64,000 nucleotides of DNA, taken from NCBI RefSeq assembly GCF_002005445.1, contig NZ_CP014692.1:2046001-2110000 (forward strand), in the 5' to 3' direction. The position numbers and the translations under genes were made by a program. This DNA comes from Acetobacter aceti (lineage in GTDB: Bacteria > Pseudomonadota > Alphaproteobacteria > Acetobacterales > Acetobacteraceae). Positions 9,036 through 17,145 of the stretch are shown here, piece by piece. The notes below the pieces were generated by a model. It saw only the letters and a program-made list of their open reading frames with translations. It was not told the DNA's origin and made no database searches. The number at the start of each line of letters is the position of its first letter. Position 1 is the first letter of the stretch.

Positions 9036-9512
9036 ATGTCCTCAAGGCCGCCCATGCCGCCCAAGCTGTTCGAAGATCCGGAAACGGCCTTGAACGAAGC
9101 CATTGCGGCATTGCCGTCCTATGAGGCCACGACGGGTAACATACGGATTGTCGTCCGGGCCTTCTGGCTCGACGAGCAGTCCCAGCCGGAGGAGCGCTCC
9201 TACTGCTGGGGCTACCGTATCCGCATCGAGAACCATGGGCCGAACACAGTCCAGCTTCTTGAGCGGTCATGGGAAATCATTGACGCCAACGGGCATGTCG
9301 ATCGCGTTCGTGGCGACGGCGTGGTGGGCGAGCAGCCCACCCTTGAGCCCGGCGGCGGCTTTGAATACACCTCCGGCGCATCCCTCGACACGCCGAGCGG
9401 CATCATGCGCGGCTTCTTTCACATGGTGGAGGAACCGGGCAGACGACTCTTCGATGCGCGCATTCCCGCCTTCAGCCTCGACAGCCCTTATCAGCCCGGC
9501 ATTGTCCACTGA
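9036..9512 (+). CDS. apaG: ApaG domain protein
   Basis: The protein has 158 residues: an extra N-terminal segment of about 35 residues and then a complete ApaG fold (residues about 35-155). Motifs include the strand SYCWGYRIRIENHGPNTVQL, RSWEIIDANG, GVVGEQPTLEPGG and FEYTSGASL. ApaG was linked to cobalt/magnesium efflux in enterobacteria; its biochemical role is unsettled. Position directly behind metZ is a recurrent alphaproteobacterial arrangement. An AAGAGAG ribosome-site-like stretch precedes the ATG. Confidence 0.9.
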   Translation: MSSRPPMPPKLFEDPETALNEAIAALPSYEATTGNIRIVVRAFWLDEQSQPEERSYCWGYRIRIENHGPNTVQLLERSWEIIDANGHVDRVRGDGVVGEQPTLEPGGGFEYTSGASLDTPSGIMRGFFHMVEEPGRRLFDARIPAFSLDSPYQPGIVH

Positions 9513-9594
9513 CCTTTCCGCGCACTTTCCGCTGTGACCCGGTCGCTATAAGACCTGACGGCACACGTCCACCTTCCCAGCAGAGATCCGACTG

Positions 9595-10206
9595 ATGACG
9601 AATCCTCCTACTCCAGTCCGCCCTTCCCGCGAGGAAGCCGAGGAAGCCGTCCGGGTCATGCTGCGCTGGGCGGGTGAAGATCCGTCCCGTGAAGGGCTGC
9701 TCGACACGCCTTCCCGTGTCGCCCGCTCCTATGAAGAGTTCTTCGAAGGCTATGCGGTCAATCCGGAAGAACTGCTTCAGCGCACCTTCTCGGAAGTCGA
9801 CGATTATGACGAGATCGTCCTGCTGCGTGACATCCGTCTTGAGAGTCACTGCGAGCATCACATGGTGCCGATCATCGGTCGCGCCCATATCGCCTATCTC
9901 CCCCGCAAGCGCGTCGTCGGCATTTCCAAGCTTGCCCGCGTCGTGGAAGCCTATTCCCGCCGCTTCCAGATTCAGGAGCGTCTGACGGCCCAGATCGCCA
10001 ACACGATTGACAGCGTGCTTGAGCCCTATGGCACAGCCGTCATTATCGAAGCTGGTCATCAGTGCATGACGACCCGTGGCGTGCATCGCCCCGGCGTGTC
10101 CATGGTGACCAGTCGCATGCTGGGCGTCTTCCGCGATAACTCGGATACGCGCCGTGAACTGATGGCCATGCTGAACCGTCCCGGCATGAGCGAATTCTCT
10201 GCCTGA
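9595..10206 (+). CDS. folE: GTP cyclohydrolase I (type IA)
   Basis: FolE converts GTP to 7,8-dihydroneopterin triphosphate, the first step of folate synthesis. The 203-residue protein keeps the zinc ligands Cys86 and His89 (in [10 protein letters not shown]) and Cys157 (in [10 protein letters not shown]), and the family signatures [19 protein letters not shown] and QERLTAQIA. Presence of all three ligands identifies the zinc-dependent FolE1 class rather than FolE2. It follows apaG after 82 nt and ends at a strong intrinsic terminator, so it may be the last gene of the metZ transcript or have its own promoter. Confidence 0.96.
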   Translation: MTNPPTPVRPSREEAEEAVRVMLRWAGEDPSREGLLDTPSRVARSYEEFFEGYAVNPEELLQRTFSEVDDYDEIVLLRDIRLESHCEHHMVPIIGRAHIAYLPRKRVVGISKLARVVEAYSRRFQIQERLTAQIANTIDSVLEPYGTAVIIEAGHQCMTTRGVHRPGVSMVTSRMLGVFRDNSDTRRELMAMLNRPGMSEFSA

Positions 10207-10211
10207 AAGAC

Positions 10212-10251
10212 TGACCTGAAGGCATGATGCGCTTTCAGGTCACATTTTTTT
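10212..10251 (+). terminator. Intrinsic terminator after folE
   Basis: A perfect 9-bp stem, TGACCTGAA (10212-10220) with TTCAGGTCA (10234-10242), is followed by CATTTTTTT. It starts 5 nt after the folE stop codon. Confidence 0.85.
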
Positions 10252-10277
10252 AAGGCTGTCGGGCGAACGTAGCGTCC

Positions 10278-11723
10278 ATGACATCCTCACCCGCTCCTCA
10301 CCCCGACAATACCGCCTTTTTCTCCGATTCCGGCACGCAGTTGCAGCGCGAAGGACGGATTCTGGAAGCGGAAGCCGTCTACCGGAAACGCATTGGCGAG
10401 GAGCCGCGAGACGCGCTCACCCTGAGTAATTATGGCGGCCTTCTGATCGGCATCTGCCGCTTCGAGCCCGCCCTTGAGGTCCTGAGCCGCGCCGTTGCTC
10501 TGGCTCCGCAGCTTGCAGACGCCTGGTGCAATCTGGGCAATGCCCTGCAATCGCTCCAGCGATATGACGAGGCGATTGCCGCCTATACGAAATGCCTCAA
10601 CCTCAACCTGCAACACCCTCTTGCGGCAACCAACCTCGGGGTCGCTCTGGATAGCCACCGGGGACAGCATGAGATGGCCCAGAAGTTTCATCGGGTTGCC
10701 GTGGAACTGACACCTGACAGCCCGGAAGCCCATACGAACTACGCTCTCTCGCTGCTGGCGCAGGGCAACTATCCGGAAGGTTTTTCCGAGTATGAGTGGC
10801 GCTGGAAGATCAGAACCTCCAGCCACCACGGTTTTGATGGCCCGCTGTGGCGCGGTGAAAACTTCGACGGCAAGACTCTTCTGATCCACACGGAAGGCGG
10901 CTTCGGAGACGTCCTGCAGTTTGCCCGTTTCATTCCTCTGGCTGCCGAGCGTGGTGGCGAGATCATCATGCGCGTGCGGCCAGAGCTGCTGTCCCTGCTA
11001 TCCCGCTCTTTTCCGCAAGCCCGTTTTGTCAGCGAGAAAGATCCGGCGCCGACTCATGACCTGCAATGCCCGGTTCTCAGCCTGCCGCTCGCACTGGGCA
11101 TGACGCTCGATACCCTGCCTTCGCCGAAAGGCTTCCTGAAACCTGATATGGAAAAAGTAAGGAACTGGGCCCAGCTCATCCAGAAGGACACTTCCACCGG
11201 TCGTCCTCTCAAAGTTGGTCTTGTCTGGGCTGGCGCTCCACACAGCGAAATCCGGGAAGCGGAAGTTGCTGACAGACGCCGTTCCACCACACTGTCAGCA
11301 CTGGCTCCTCTGGCCGAGAGCGCTCCAGACGTTGTGTTCTTCAGCCTGCAGGTCGGCGAGCAAGCCTGTCAGGCCCTTACACCCCCAGTCGGGATGAGGC
11401 TGATTGACTACACGGAAAAGCTTCATGATTTCGATGACACGGCGGCGCTGATCTCCAACCTTGATCTGGTCATCGCTGTCGACACGTCCACCGCGCATGT
11501 CGCGGCAGGTCTGGGCAAGCCAGTCTGGCTGCTGTCACGCTATGACCAGTGCTGGCGGTGGCTCTCCCACCGCACGGACTCACCATGGTATACAAGTGTC
11601 AGACTTTATCAGCAGGACAGACCTCTCGACTGGTCCAGCCCTGTGGCGCGCATCGCGGAAGATCTGAAAACACTGGAGCGCCAGCACCTGTCCGAGAGAA
11701 CTCCCGAAACCATCGACGCCTGA
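10278..11723 (+). CDS. TPR-repeat protein with C-terminal GT9-like glycosyltransferase domain
   Basis: The 481-residue product has two parts. Residues about 15-175 are tetratricopeptide repeats (patterns such as ALEVLSRAVALAPQLADAWC and NLGNALQSLQRYDEAIAAY). Residues about 195-465 resemble the ADP-heptose/LPS heptosyltransferase fold (GT9): HTEGGFGDVLQFARFI near the N-terminal Rossmann edge and ISNLDLVIAVDTSTAHVAAGLGKP towards the end. This TPR-GT9 architecture is common in Acetobacteraceae and Rhodospirillales but poorly characterised. It stands alone between folE and parE with no LPS or flagellar genes nearby, so the acceptor cannot be inferred. No signal peptide; probably cytoplasmic. Confidence 0.8.
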   Translation: MTSSPAPHPDNTAFFSDSGTQLQREGRILEAEAVYRKRIGEEPRDALTLSNYGGLLIGICRFEPALEVLSRAVALAPQLADAWCNLGNALQSLQRYDEAIAAYTKCLNLNLQHPLAATNLGVALDSHRGQHEMAQKFHRVAVELTPDSPEAHTNYALSLLAQGNYPEGFSEYEWRWKIRTSSHHGFDGPLWRGENFDGKTLLIHTEGGFGDVLQFARFIPLAAERGGEIIMRVRPELLSLLSRSFPQARFVSEKDPAPTHDLQCPVLSLPLALGMTLDTLPSPKGFLKPDMEKVRNWAQLIQKDTSTGRPLKVGLVWAGAPHSEIREAEVADRRRSTTLSALAPLAESAPDVVFFSLQVGEQACQALTPPVGMRLIDYTEKLHDFDDTAALISNLDLVIAVDTSTAHVAAGLGKPVWLLSRYDQCWRWLSHRTDSPWYTSVRLYQQDRPLDWSSPVARIAEDLKTLERQHLSERTPETIDA

Positions 11724-11736
11724 CTGAGAGCCTTCG

Positions 11737-11759
11737 GTCCCGGTTCAGACGACCGGGAC
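11737..11759. terminator. Possible shared hairpin between convergent genes
   Basis: GTCCCGGT (11737-11744) pairs with ACCGGGAC (11752-11759) across a 7-nt loop in the 53-bp gap between the TPR protein and the end of parE. There is no clear T-run on either strand, so terminator activity is only suggested by position. Confidence 0.4.
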
Positions 11760-11776
11760 ACACTCCTTACAGATTC

Positions 11777-13801
11777 TCAGATATCGAGCATTTCCACTGA
11801 CTGGGCGTGCTCCTGAATGAACGCAAAGCGCAGTTCAGGCTTGCGGCCCATCAGACTTTCCACACGTTCCCGCGTCTCAAGCCTGTCCTCAGAATGGATC
11901 ACCACCCGAAGCAACGTGCGCCGCTTCGGGTCCATGGTCGTCTCCTTGAGATCTTTCGGGGGCATTTCGCCCAGACCTTTAAAGCGCGATACTTCCACTT
12001 TCGCGTTCGGCTTGAACTGCGTCCTGATCTTCCGGTCCTTGTCGGCATCATCCATCGCGTAAACCGTCCTGGCGCCATGCGTCAGACGGTAAAGCGGCGG
12101 CTGCGCCAGATACAGATGACCGGAGCGCACAAGCTCAGGCAGTTCACGATAGAAGAATGTCATGAGCAGCGAGGCGATATGCGCACCGTCCACGTCAGCA
12201 TCGGTCATGATGATGACTCGACCGTAGCGGAGCCGCGTCAGATCGAAGCGATCCCCCGTTCCACAGCCAAGCGCTTCCACCAGGTCGCTCAGTTCCTGAT
12301 TGCCCCGAAGCTTCTCGCTCGTGGCGCTCGCAACATTGAGAATTTTACCACGCAGAGGCAGCACCGCCTGCGTTTCACGATTACGCGCCTGCTTGGCCGA
12401 ACCACCAGCCGAGTCACCCTCGACAAGAAATATCTCGGTTTCCTCGGCTTTCTCGCGTGTGCAGTCCGTCAGCTTGCCCGGCAGACGCAGACGGCGTGTC
12501 GCACTTTTACGGGGCGTATCCTTCTGCTCACGACGACGCAGACGATCCTCGGCACGCTCGACGACAAAAGCCAGAAGCGAGTCTGCCTGTGTCGGATTGC
12601 CGGACAGCCAGTGATCAAAGCGATCACGAAGCGCTGTTTCGACCAGCTTCGACGCTTCGGCGCTGGTCAGTTTTTCTTTGGTCTGTCCCTGAAACTGTGG
12701 ATCACGCACAAAAGCGGAAAGCTGGATTGCCGTGCATCCGAGAATGTCTTCGGCTGTAACAATACTCGCACGCCTGTTTGACCGCTGATCACCCCATGCA
12801 CGGAAACCCTTGACCAGAGCTGCGCGACAACCGGCCTCGTGCGTGCCGCCGAGCGGCGTGGGAATGGTGTTACAGAAGGATGCGAAGCTGGCTGTGCCGG
12901 ATTCAAGGAAAGCGATCGCCCACTCGACCCTGCCGCCAGACACGCCGTTGGTTTCCGGAAGCTCGGCGTCACCGGACCAGATCGGAGACAGCAGCGGCGC
13001 GTTTTTACCGAGTTCATCCGCCAGACTGTCCGCGAGGCCGCCGGGAAAATGCAGAACGGCTTCGGCTGGCGTCAGATCGCCCGCCTTGATCAGCGACGGA
13101 TCGCAGTTCCAGCGGATCGTCACCCCACGGAACAGAAACGCCTTCGAGCGGCACAGCTTGTAGAGACGCGCCGGCTGAAAGGAATGCGTTCCAAAAATTT
13201 CCGGATCGGGCTGAAAGCGTATCTGCGTGCCCCGTCGGTTGGGGGCGGCGCCAATCTTTTCGATAGCTGTCTGGGGAATGCCCCGCGCATAGATCTGCCG
13301 CCACAGCGTCTTGTCGCGGGCGACTTCCACTTCCATTCTGGTCGAAAGCGCATTGACCACGGACGAGCCCACGCCATGCAGGCCACCCGAGGTCGCGTAG
13401 GACTTGCCGGAGAACTTGCCGCCAGCATGCAGCGTCGTGAGGATGACCTCAAGCGCCGAGCGATCGGGAAAACGTGGATGCGGATCGACAGGGATACCGC
13501 GCCCATTATCGCGCACTACCAGCCAGTCACCGGCTTCCAGCGTTACATCAATGGTCGTGGCATGACCGGCGACCGCCTCATCCATCGAATTGTCGAGAAT
13601 TTCAGCGGCGAGATGATGCAGTGCACCTTCGTCTGTGCCGCCGATATACATGCCAGGCCGACGACGGACAGGCTCAAGCCCTTCCAGAACCTCGATGGAG
13701 CTGGCGTCATACTGCTGATCCGGGGCTGACGCCGTCTGCTGGGCTTTTTGCGGCGTCGGCTGCGCGGGAGGAGAACCGGTGCCTGAGAAAAGATCACTCA
13801 T
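11777..13801 (-). CDS. parE: DNA topoisomerase IV subunit B
   Basis: The 674-residue protein is the ATPase subunit of topoisomerase IV, which unlinks daughter chromosomes with ParC. After an extra N-terminal segment (about 30 residues, Pro/Gln/Ala-rich) come the GHKL ATPase motifs ILDNSMDEAVAGHA, VRDNGRGIPVD and GGLHGVGSSVVNALS. Then the Toprim domain with EGDSAGGSAKQAR and the metal-binding DADVDGAHI, and the C-terminal GLGEMPPKDLKETTMDP. The motif set and the short length without a GyrB-type insert favour ParE over GyrB. parC is not in the window. ATG at 13801, with no closely linked upstream gene on this strand. Confidence 0.95.
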   Translation of the reverse strand: MSDLFSGTGSPPAQPTPQKAQQTASAPDQQYDASSIEVLEGLEPVRRRPGMYIGGTDEGALHHLAAEILDNSMDEAVAGHATTIDVTLEAGDWLVVRDNGRGIPVDPHPRFPDRSALEVILTTLHAGGKFSGKSYATSGGLHGVGSSVVNALSTRMEVEVARDKTLWRQIYARGIPQTAIEKIGAAPNRRGTQIRFQPDPEIFGTHSFQPARLYKLCRSKAFLFRGVTIRWNCDPSLIKAGDLTPAEAVLHFPGGLADSLADELGKNAPLLSPIWSGDAELPETNGVSGGRVEWAIAFLESGTASFASFCNTIPTPLGGTHEAGCRAALVKGFRAWGDQRSNRRASIVTAEDILGCTAIQLSAFVRDPQFQGQTKEKLTSAEASKLVETALRDRFDHWLSGNPTQADSLLAFVVERAEDRLRRREQKDTPRKSATRRLRLPGKLTDCTREKAEETEIFLVEGDSAGGSAKQARNRETQAVLPLRGKILNVASATSEKLRGNQELSDLVEALGCGTGDRFDLTRLRYGRVIIMTDADVDGAHIASLLMTFFYRELPELVRSGHLYLAQPPLYRLTHGARTVYAMDDADKDRKIRTQFKPNAKVEVSRFKGLGEMPPKDLKETTMDPKRRTLLRVVIHSEDRLETRERVESLMGRKPELRFAFIQEHAQSVEMLDI

Positions 13802-13855
13802 GCCCGGTTCTGTCTCCCTCTACGGATGATTCGTCAAGAACCGAGGCGCCGGTGC

Positions 13856-14389
13856 TTACGCCTTGCGGGCTGTACGACGACGGGTGCGGCTGCGCGTCTC
13901 CGTGGTTTTCTCTACCCCGGGAGCCGCACAGGTCTCGAATGTCGCAGGCTGTGTGATATCTTTCGCCTGAGCATATTTCGAAAGATCATGCTCGTCATCC
14001 AGAGCCGCGACCTCGTCAAACATGCCGATGCGCTGATTACAGAATACGGAGCCGGACTGAAGACCTTTTTCAGACTGCACGTTCGCCAGCTGAGTGATGT
14101 AGTCATCATGCTCGACCTGTGAGCGCTTTCCGTATGTGGTGCGGAAATAGGTGTTCAGGCGCTGTTCTTCAGCCAGCAGTTTGGTGCGGAATTTCGCCAC
14201 GAAGTCGTTGTAACGGTCCTGCGCCTTGCAGGAGAGGGCCGTCACCATCAGTTCGCTTTTGAGACCCTGCACATCGAAGGCTTCGGTTGCCGGGGATCCG
14301 CTGCAGGTGGCGGCGAACGCACCGGAGCCGCAGGTTATGCCGAGAGAAACCAGACCGGCGATCGCGAAACGGAACGGACCTGTGGACAT
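13856..14389 (-). CDS. Exported protein of unknown function with basic C-terminal tail
   Basis: I do not recognise this 177-residue protein. It has a clear Sec signal (about residues 1-26, ending SGAFA-AT), so the mature form should be periplasmic. The mature part contains four cysteines (in ATCSGS, ALSCKAQD, VFCNQR, ETCAAP), which could form two disulfides, and a helical, charged middle (LLAEEQRLNTYFRTTYGK). The last 15 residues are almost all Arg, Thr and Lys (TRSRTRRRTARKA). AGAGG lies 8-9 nt before the ATG. It is divergent from a lipoprotein that has a similar basic tail. Confidence 0.65.
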   Translation of the reverse strand: MSTGPFRFAIAGLVSLGITCGSGAFAATCSGSPATEAFDVQGLKSELMVTALSCKAQDRYNDFVAKFRTKLLAEEQRLNTYFRTTYGKRSQVEHDDYITQLANVQSEKGLQSGSVFCNQRIGMFDEVAALDDEHDLSKYAQAKDITQPATFETCAAPGVEKTTETRSRTRRRTARKA

Positions 14390-14734
14390 GAAGAGCCTCT
14401 TTAAAACGGATGGAATACAACGTGCGCAGACATATGCACTGCCCGCATCATGATGGCGAGAGGATTCTGAAACCTGTTTCTCAACCTGTCATCTCAAAGC
14501 ACGGTTTTGGCGACATTTTATCGTGATAAATTATCGGGCATGTCTGTCATGCGACCATAATATCGCCCTGATTGTGGCGTTTCGACGGCATCTGCCTCCC
14601 GCAGCTTTCCGATCCTCTCTCCCCACGTCTTTCAACTGGGTGTCGGATGTTCTAGAGCGGGATGGATTTCGTGCGGTCGGTGGATTCGCCACCCGTCCCC
14701 CAAGTTGTCAACAGCTAATAAGCGGAGCCTTTAC
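14390..14734. other. Intergenic control region between two divergent exported proteins
   Basis: This 345-bp stretch carries no convincing gene. It must hold both outward promoters. A perfect inverted repeat TTTATC-GT-GATAAA lies at 14517-14530, with AT-rich flanks on one side, and may be an operator. No riboswitch or small RNA was recognised. Confidence 0.4.
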
Positions 14735-15283
14735 GTGCGTCTTAAAGTCCTAGCCGTGCCTGTGCTGGCCACCAGCTTTCTGGCCGGATGTAATCATGGT
14801 CCGCTTCAGAGCGGTCGTTACGGGTCTCCCGACCCATTCGGCTACATGAAAACGTCCGCCGTCTGCCAGACCACAAAACCGATTGCTGACGCCCAGGGCG
14901 ATCGTACCGTCGCCATGACCGTGCGAAGCGACGACGGACGCTGCGTTCTGACTGTTGTCCCGCCGGACGGCGGCGCTTACGCATCCTTCGGCATTTCTCC
15001 TGCCCCTGAGCATGGCAAGGCCTTCCTGTATACGCTGGATGGGCAGACCCAGATCACCTACACACCGGTCATGGCTTACGCCGGAGCGGACAAATTCTCG
15101 GTTGTGCTGATCCGTGGCCCTGGCCAGAAGCGTGACAATCTGACGGTGAACGTCACCGTCGATGCGACAGGTGTGGTTATTCCGAAACCAGCCGTCAGCG
15201 CTCCGACGCCTGAGCACAAAGAAACGCGCAAAGCGACGACGGCAACCAAACGGCGCACGGTCACCAAGACACGCAAGAAGTAA
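14735..15283 (+). CDS. Predicted lipoprotein with Ig-like domain and basic C-terminal tail
   Basis: I start at GTG 14735 because GGAG lies 7 nt upstream and the product then begins with a compact lipoprotein signal, MRLKVLAVPVLATSFLAGC; a longer TTG start is possible but unsupported. The 182-residue protein has a beta-rich middle. ITYTPVMAYAGADKFSV followed by NLTVNVTV resembles the repeating strand of cadherin/Ig-like bacterial domains (tandem 'Y-x-P-x-x-G-x-D-x-F' motif). The last ~25 residues are Lys/Arg/Thr-rich (KRRTVTKTRKK). Two cysteines beyond the lipid site (AVCQTT, GRCVLT) could pair. Function unknown; likely an outer-membrane-attached structural or binding protein. Confidence 0.65.
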   Translation: MRLKVLAVPVLATSFLAGCNHGPLQSGRYGSPDPFGYMKTSAVCQTTKPIADAQGDRTVAMTVRSDDGRCVLTVVPPDGGAYASFGISPAPEHGKAFLYTLDGQTQITYTPVMAYAGADKFSVVLIRGPGQKRDNLTVNVTVDATGVVIPKPAVSAPTPEHKETRKATTATKRRTVTKTRKK

Positions 15284-15332
15284 GCCTGCGCGTCCGCACA
15301 CACGGCTGGTACGCCTCTCCAGCCCTGGTCTA

Positions 15333-15363
15333 CCCTGATGTGCTCCGGAAGAGCGTATCAGGG
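15333..15363. terminator. Hairpin between convergent genes
   Basis: CCCTGAT-GT-GCTC (from 15333) pairs with GAGC-GT-ATCAGGG (to 15363) around a CGGAA loop. It sits between the lipoprotein gene and the end of the Rrf2 gene and could stop transcription from both sides, though T-runs are poor. Confidence 0.5.
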
Positions 15364-15365
15364 AC

Positions 15366-15815
15366 CTATATCGAAAATGAGATCGGCTCTGTCAGAGGAC
15401 GGCGCAGTCCGGCCGCTTCAGCTTTTCTGACAAGATCATCAAGCGTGACTTCGCGCAGTCTGGCCCCAAGCGCTTCGTCCTCTTCACGCCAGAAAGGATC
15501 CAGCACCTTCTGGTAGAGATCCCCCGAAGACCCATCGTCAGAATCAGGATCGGTGTTCACCACTGTCGAGACGATTTCCGTAATGGAAATATCTCTTCTC
15601 GGCCGTCCCAGCCGATACCCTCCCCGTGGCCCTCTTACACTCTCCAGCAGTGATGAGCGGGATAGCATCTGAAGCAGAGGTTCGATGCCACGCCGGACCA
15701 GCCCGGCCCTCTGAGCAATATCCGCCGCGTTCACAGTGCCGGTTCGTCCCGCATAAAATGCAACATCCAGCATGATCATGATGCCTGTCATGGCACGATC
15801 GCGTCGCAGAAACAT
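15366..15815 (-). CDS. Rrf2-family transcriptional regulator lacking cysteines (CymR-like)
   Basis: The protein has 149 residues. A winged helix-turn-helix occupies the first ~85 residues (VNAADIAQRAGLVRRGIEPLLQ, then the wing VRGPRGGYRLGRPRRDISI), and a helical dimerisation region follows. There is not one cysteine in the sequence, so it cannot bind an iron-sulfur cluster as IscR, NsrR or RirA do. The cysteine-free subgroup includes CymR, which in Bacillus senses cysteine status through CysK. Here the gene is divergent from cysK, which makes a role in cysteine synthesis the best inference. A tandem direct repeat lies between the two genes. Confidence 0.88.
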   Translation of the reverse strand: MFLRRDRAMTGIMIMLDVAFYAGRTGTVNAADIAQRAGLVRRGIEPLLQMLSRSSLLESVRGPRGGYRLGRPRRDISITEIVSTVVNTDPDSDDGSSGDLYQKVLDPFWREEDEALGARLREVTLDDLVRKAEAAGLRRPLTEPISFSI

Positions 15816-15841
15816 TAAGTCGTCCTCAGAGCCATTCGTTC

Positions 15842-15862
15842 AGCTGACAATTAGCTGACAAT
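15842..15862. promoter_or_regulatory. Tandem 10-bp direct repeat between rrf2-type gene and cysK
   Basis: AGCTGACAAT occurs twice, at 15842-15851 and 15853-15862, separated by one T. The 11-bp period places both copies on the same face of the helix. It lies 26 bp upstream of the regulator gene and about 200 bp upstream of the cysK start, a natural place for autoregulation and for control of cysK. Confidence 0.55.
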
Positions 15863-16068
15863 CCGCATGATGGCGACATATCCATGCCATGAAAGTGAAA
15901 AGCAACAAAAGCTGCACTTATCCACATTGCTCTGTCGTGCTATTTTACACGCCTATCCCGATTTGCGGGAAACGATGTCTGTTCAGGACTTCAGCCGGAT
16001 CGATTCTTCCTGGCGGCGCGGTTCAAACATCCGCACTGCAAGGAGAGTGCCAGAAAAAAGGTTACGTC

Positions 16069-17058
16069 ATGGTCTCCGAAACACCAGCCGACCGTATTGA
16101 TTTCAAACTCGCCCCTCCCCGTGGCCGGATTTTCGATTCCGTTGTCGATGTGGTCGGCGGTACGCCTCTGGTTGGCCTGCCACGCATGATGGAAGAAGAT
16201 GACCTTCAGGCCCGCGTGCTTCTCAAGCTTGAGTTCTTCAATCCACTTGCTTCAGTGAAGGACCGCATTGGCGCCGCCATGGTGCTGGCCGCTGAAGAGC
16301 AGGGCCTCATCACCCCCGGCAAGAGCGTTCTGGTGGAACCGACCTCCGGCAACACGGGTATCTCCCTCGCGTTTGTCGCAGCATCACGGGGTTATCGTCT
16401 GATTGTGACCATGCCGGAAGGCGCGTCCATCGAACGTCGTAAAATGTTGCGACTGATGGATGCCCAAGTTGAACTGACCCCCTCCCGCCTCGGTATGGCG
16501 GGGGCTATCGCCCGTGCCCAGGAGATCCTCAAAACCACGCCTGACGCCTGGATGCCCGGTCAGTTCGATAACCCGGCCAATCCTCTCGTCCATGAGCAGA
16601 CGACGGCGGAGGAAATCTGGGTCGATACGGCCGGAACAGTGGACATCGTGGTTGCCGGTGTTGGCACAGGCGGCACGGCGTCCGGCATCGCGCACGCCCT
16701 TAAAAAGAAAAAATCGGGTATCGAGATTTTCGGTGTCGAACCTGCTGAAAGCGCGATACTCAACGGCGATGAGCCGGGACCGCACGGCATTCAGGGCATT
16801 GGCCCGGGCTTCTGTCCTCGTACGCTCGATGTCAACGCTCTGGATGGCGTCCTGACAGTTTCCGAACGCGAGGCGATCGCTGCCGCGCGCCGCTGCGCCC
16901 GTCTGGATGGTATTCCCATCGGCATTTCATCGGGCGCTGCCCTCCACGCCGCAGTTACGCTGGCGCATCGTCCGGAAAACAGGGGTAAAACCATCGTGGC
17001 CATCGCACCGTCCTTCGCAGAGCGGTATCTGTCCACATCCCTGTTCACCGGACTCTGA
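16069..17058 (+). CDS. cysK: Cysteine synthase (O-acetylserine sulfhydrylase)
   Basis: The enzyme makes cysteine from O-acetylserine and sulfide with PLP. I choose ATG 16069 (329 residues) because AAAAGG lies just upstream and family homology starts at IFDSVVDVVGGTPLVGLPRM; the frame is open further upstream but the extra residues look non-coding. The PLP lysine is Lys64 in NPLASVKDRIGAAM, and the substrate loop TSGNTGISLAF lies near residue 92. The phosphate-binding loop is GVGTGGTASGIAHAL, and ISSGAALHAAVTLAHRPENRGK stands near the C-terminus. The leader is long (over 250 bp from the divergent gene) and carries the direct repeat. A bidirectional terminator follows. Confidence 0.95.
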   Translation: MVSETPADRIDFKLAPPRGRIFDSVVDVVGGTPLVGLPRMMEEDDLQARVLLKLEFFNPLASVKDRIGAAMVLAAEEQGLITPGKSVLVEPTSGNTGISLAFVAASRGYRLIVTMPEGASIERRKMLRLMDAQVELTPSRLGMAGAIARAQEILKTTPDAWMPGQFDNPANPLVHEQTTAEEIWVDTAGTVDIVVAGVGTGGTASGIAHALKKKKSGIEIFGVEPAESAILNGDEPGPHGIQGIGPGFCPRTLDVNALDGVLTVSEREAIAAARRCARLDGIPIGISSGAALHAAVTLAHRPENRGKTIVAIAPSFAERYLSTSLFTGL

Positions 17059-17065
17059 ACAAGAA

Positions 17066-17087
17066 AACGGGGCCAGATGGCCCCGTT
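17066..17087. terminator. Bidirectional intrinsic terminator between cysK and ompA-type gene
   Basis: AACGGGGCCA and TGGCCCCGTT form a perfect 10-bp stem with a GA loop. On the minus strand it is followed by a T-rich tail (TTTTCTTG), making it a good terminator for the OmpA-type gene; on the plus strand it stops cysK. Confidence 0.8.
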
Positions 17088-17145
17088 ATTCCATAATGAC
17101 AGAGACTGCTGTCCGCCTTCACATCTGAGATGTCAGACCAGATGG

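Noticed and set aside
15975..16100. Possible leader peptide overlapping the cysK start
   Set aside because: The 41-residue frame has no cysteine codon run and no hairpins typical of attenuation. The direct repeat near the regulator gene is a better control candidate.
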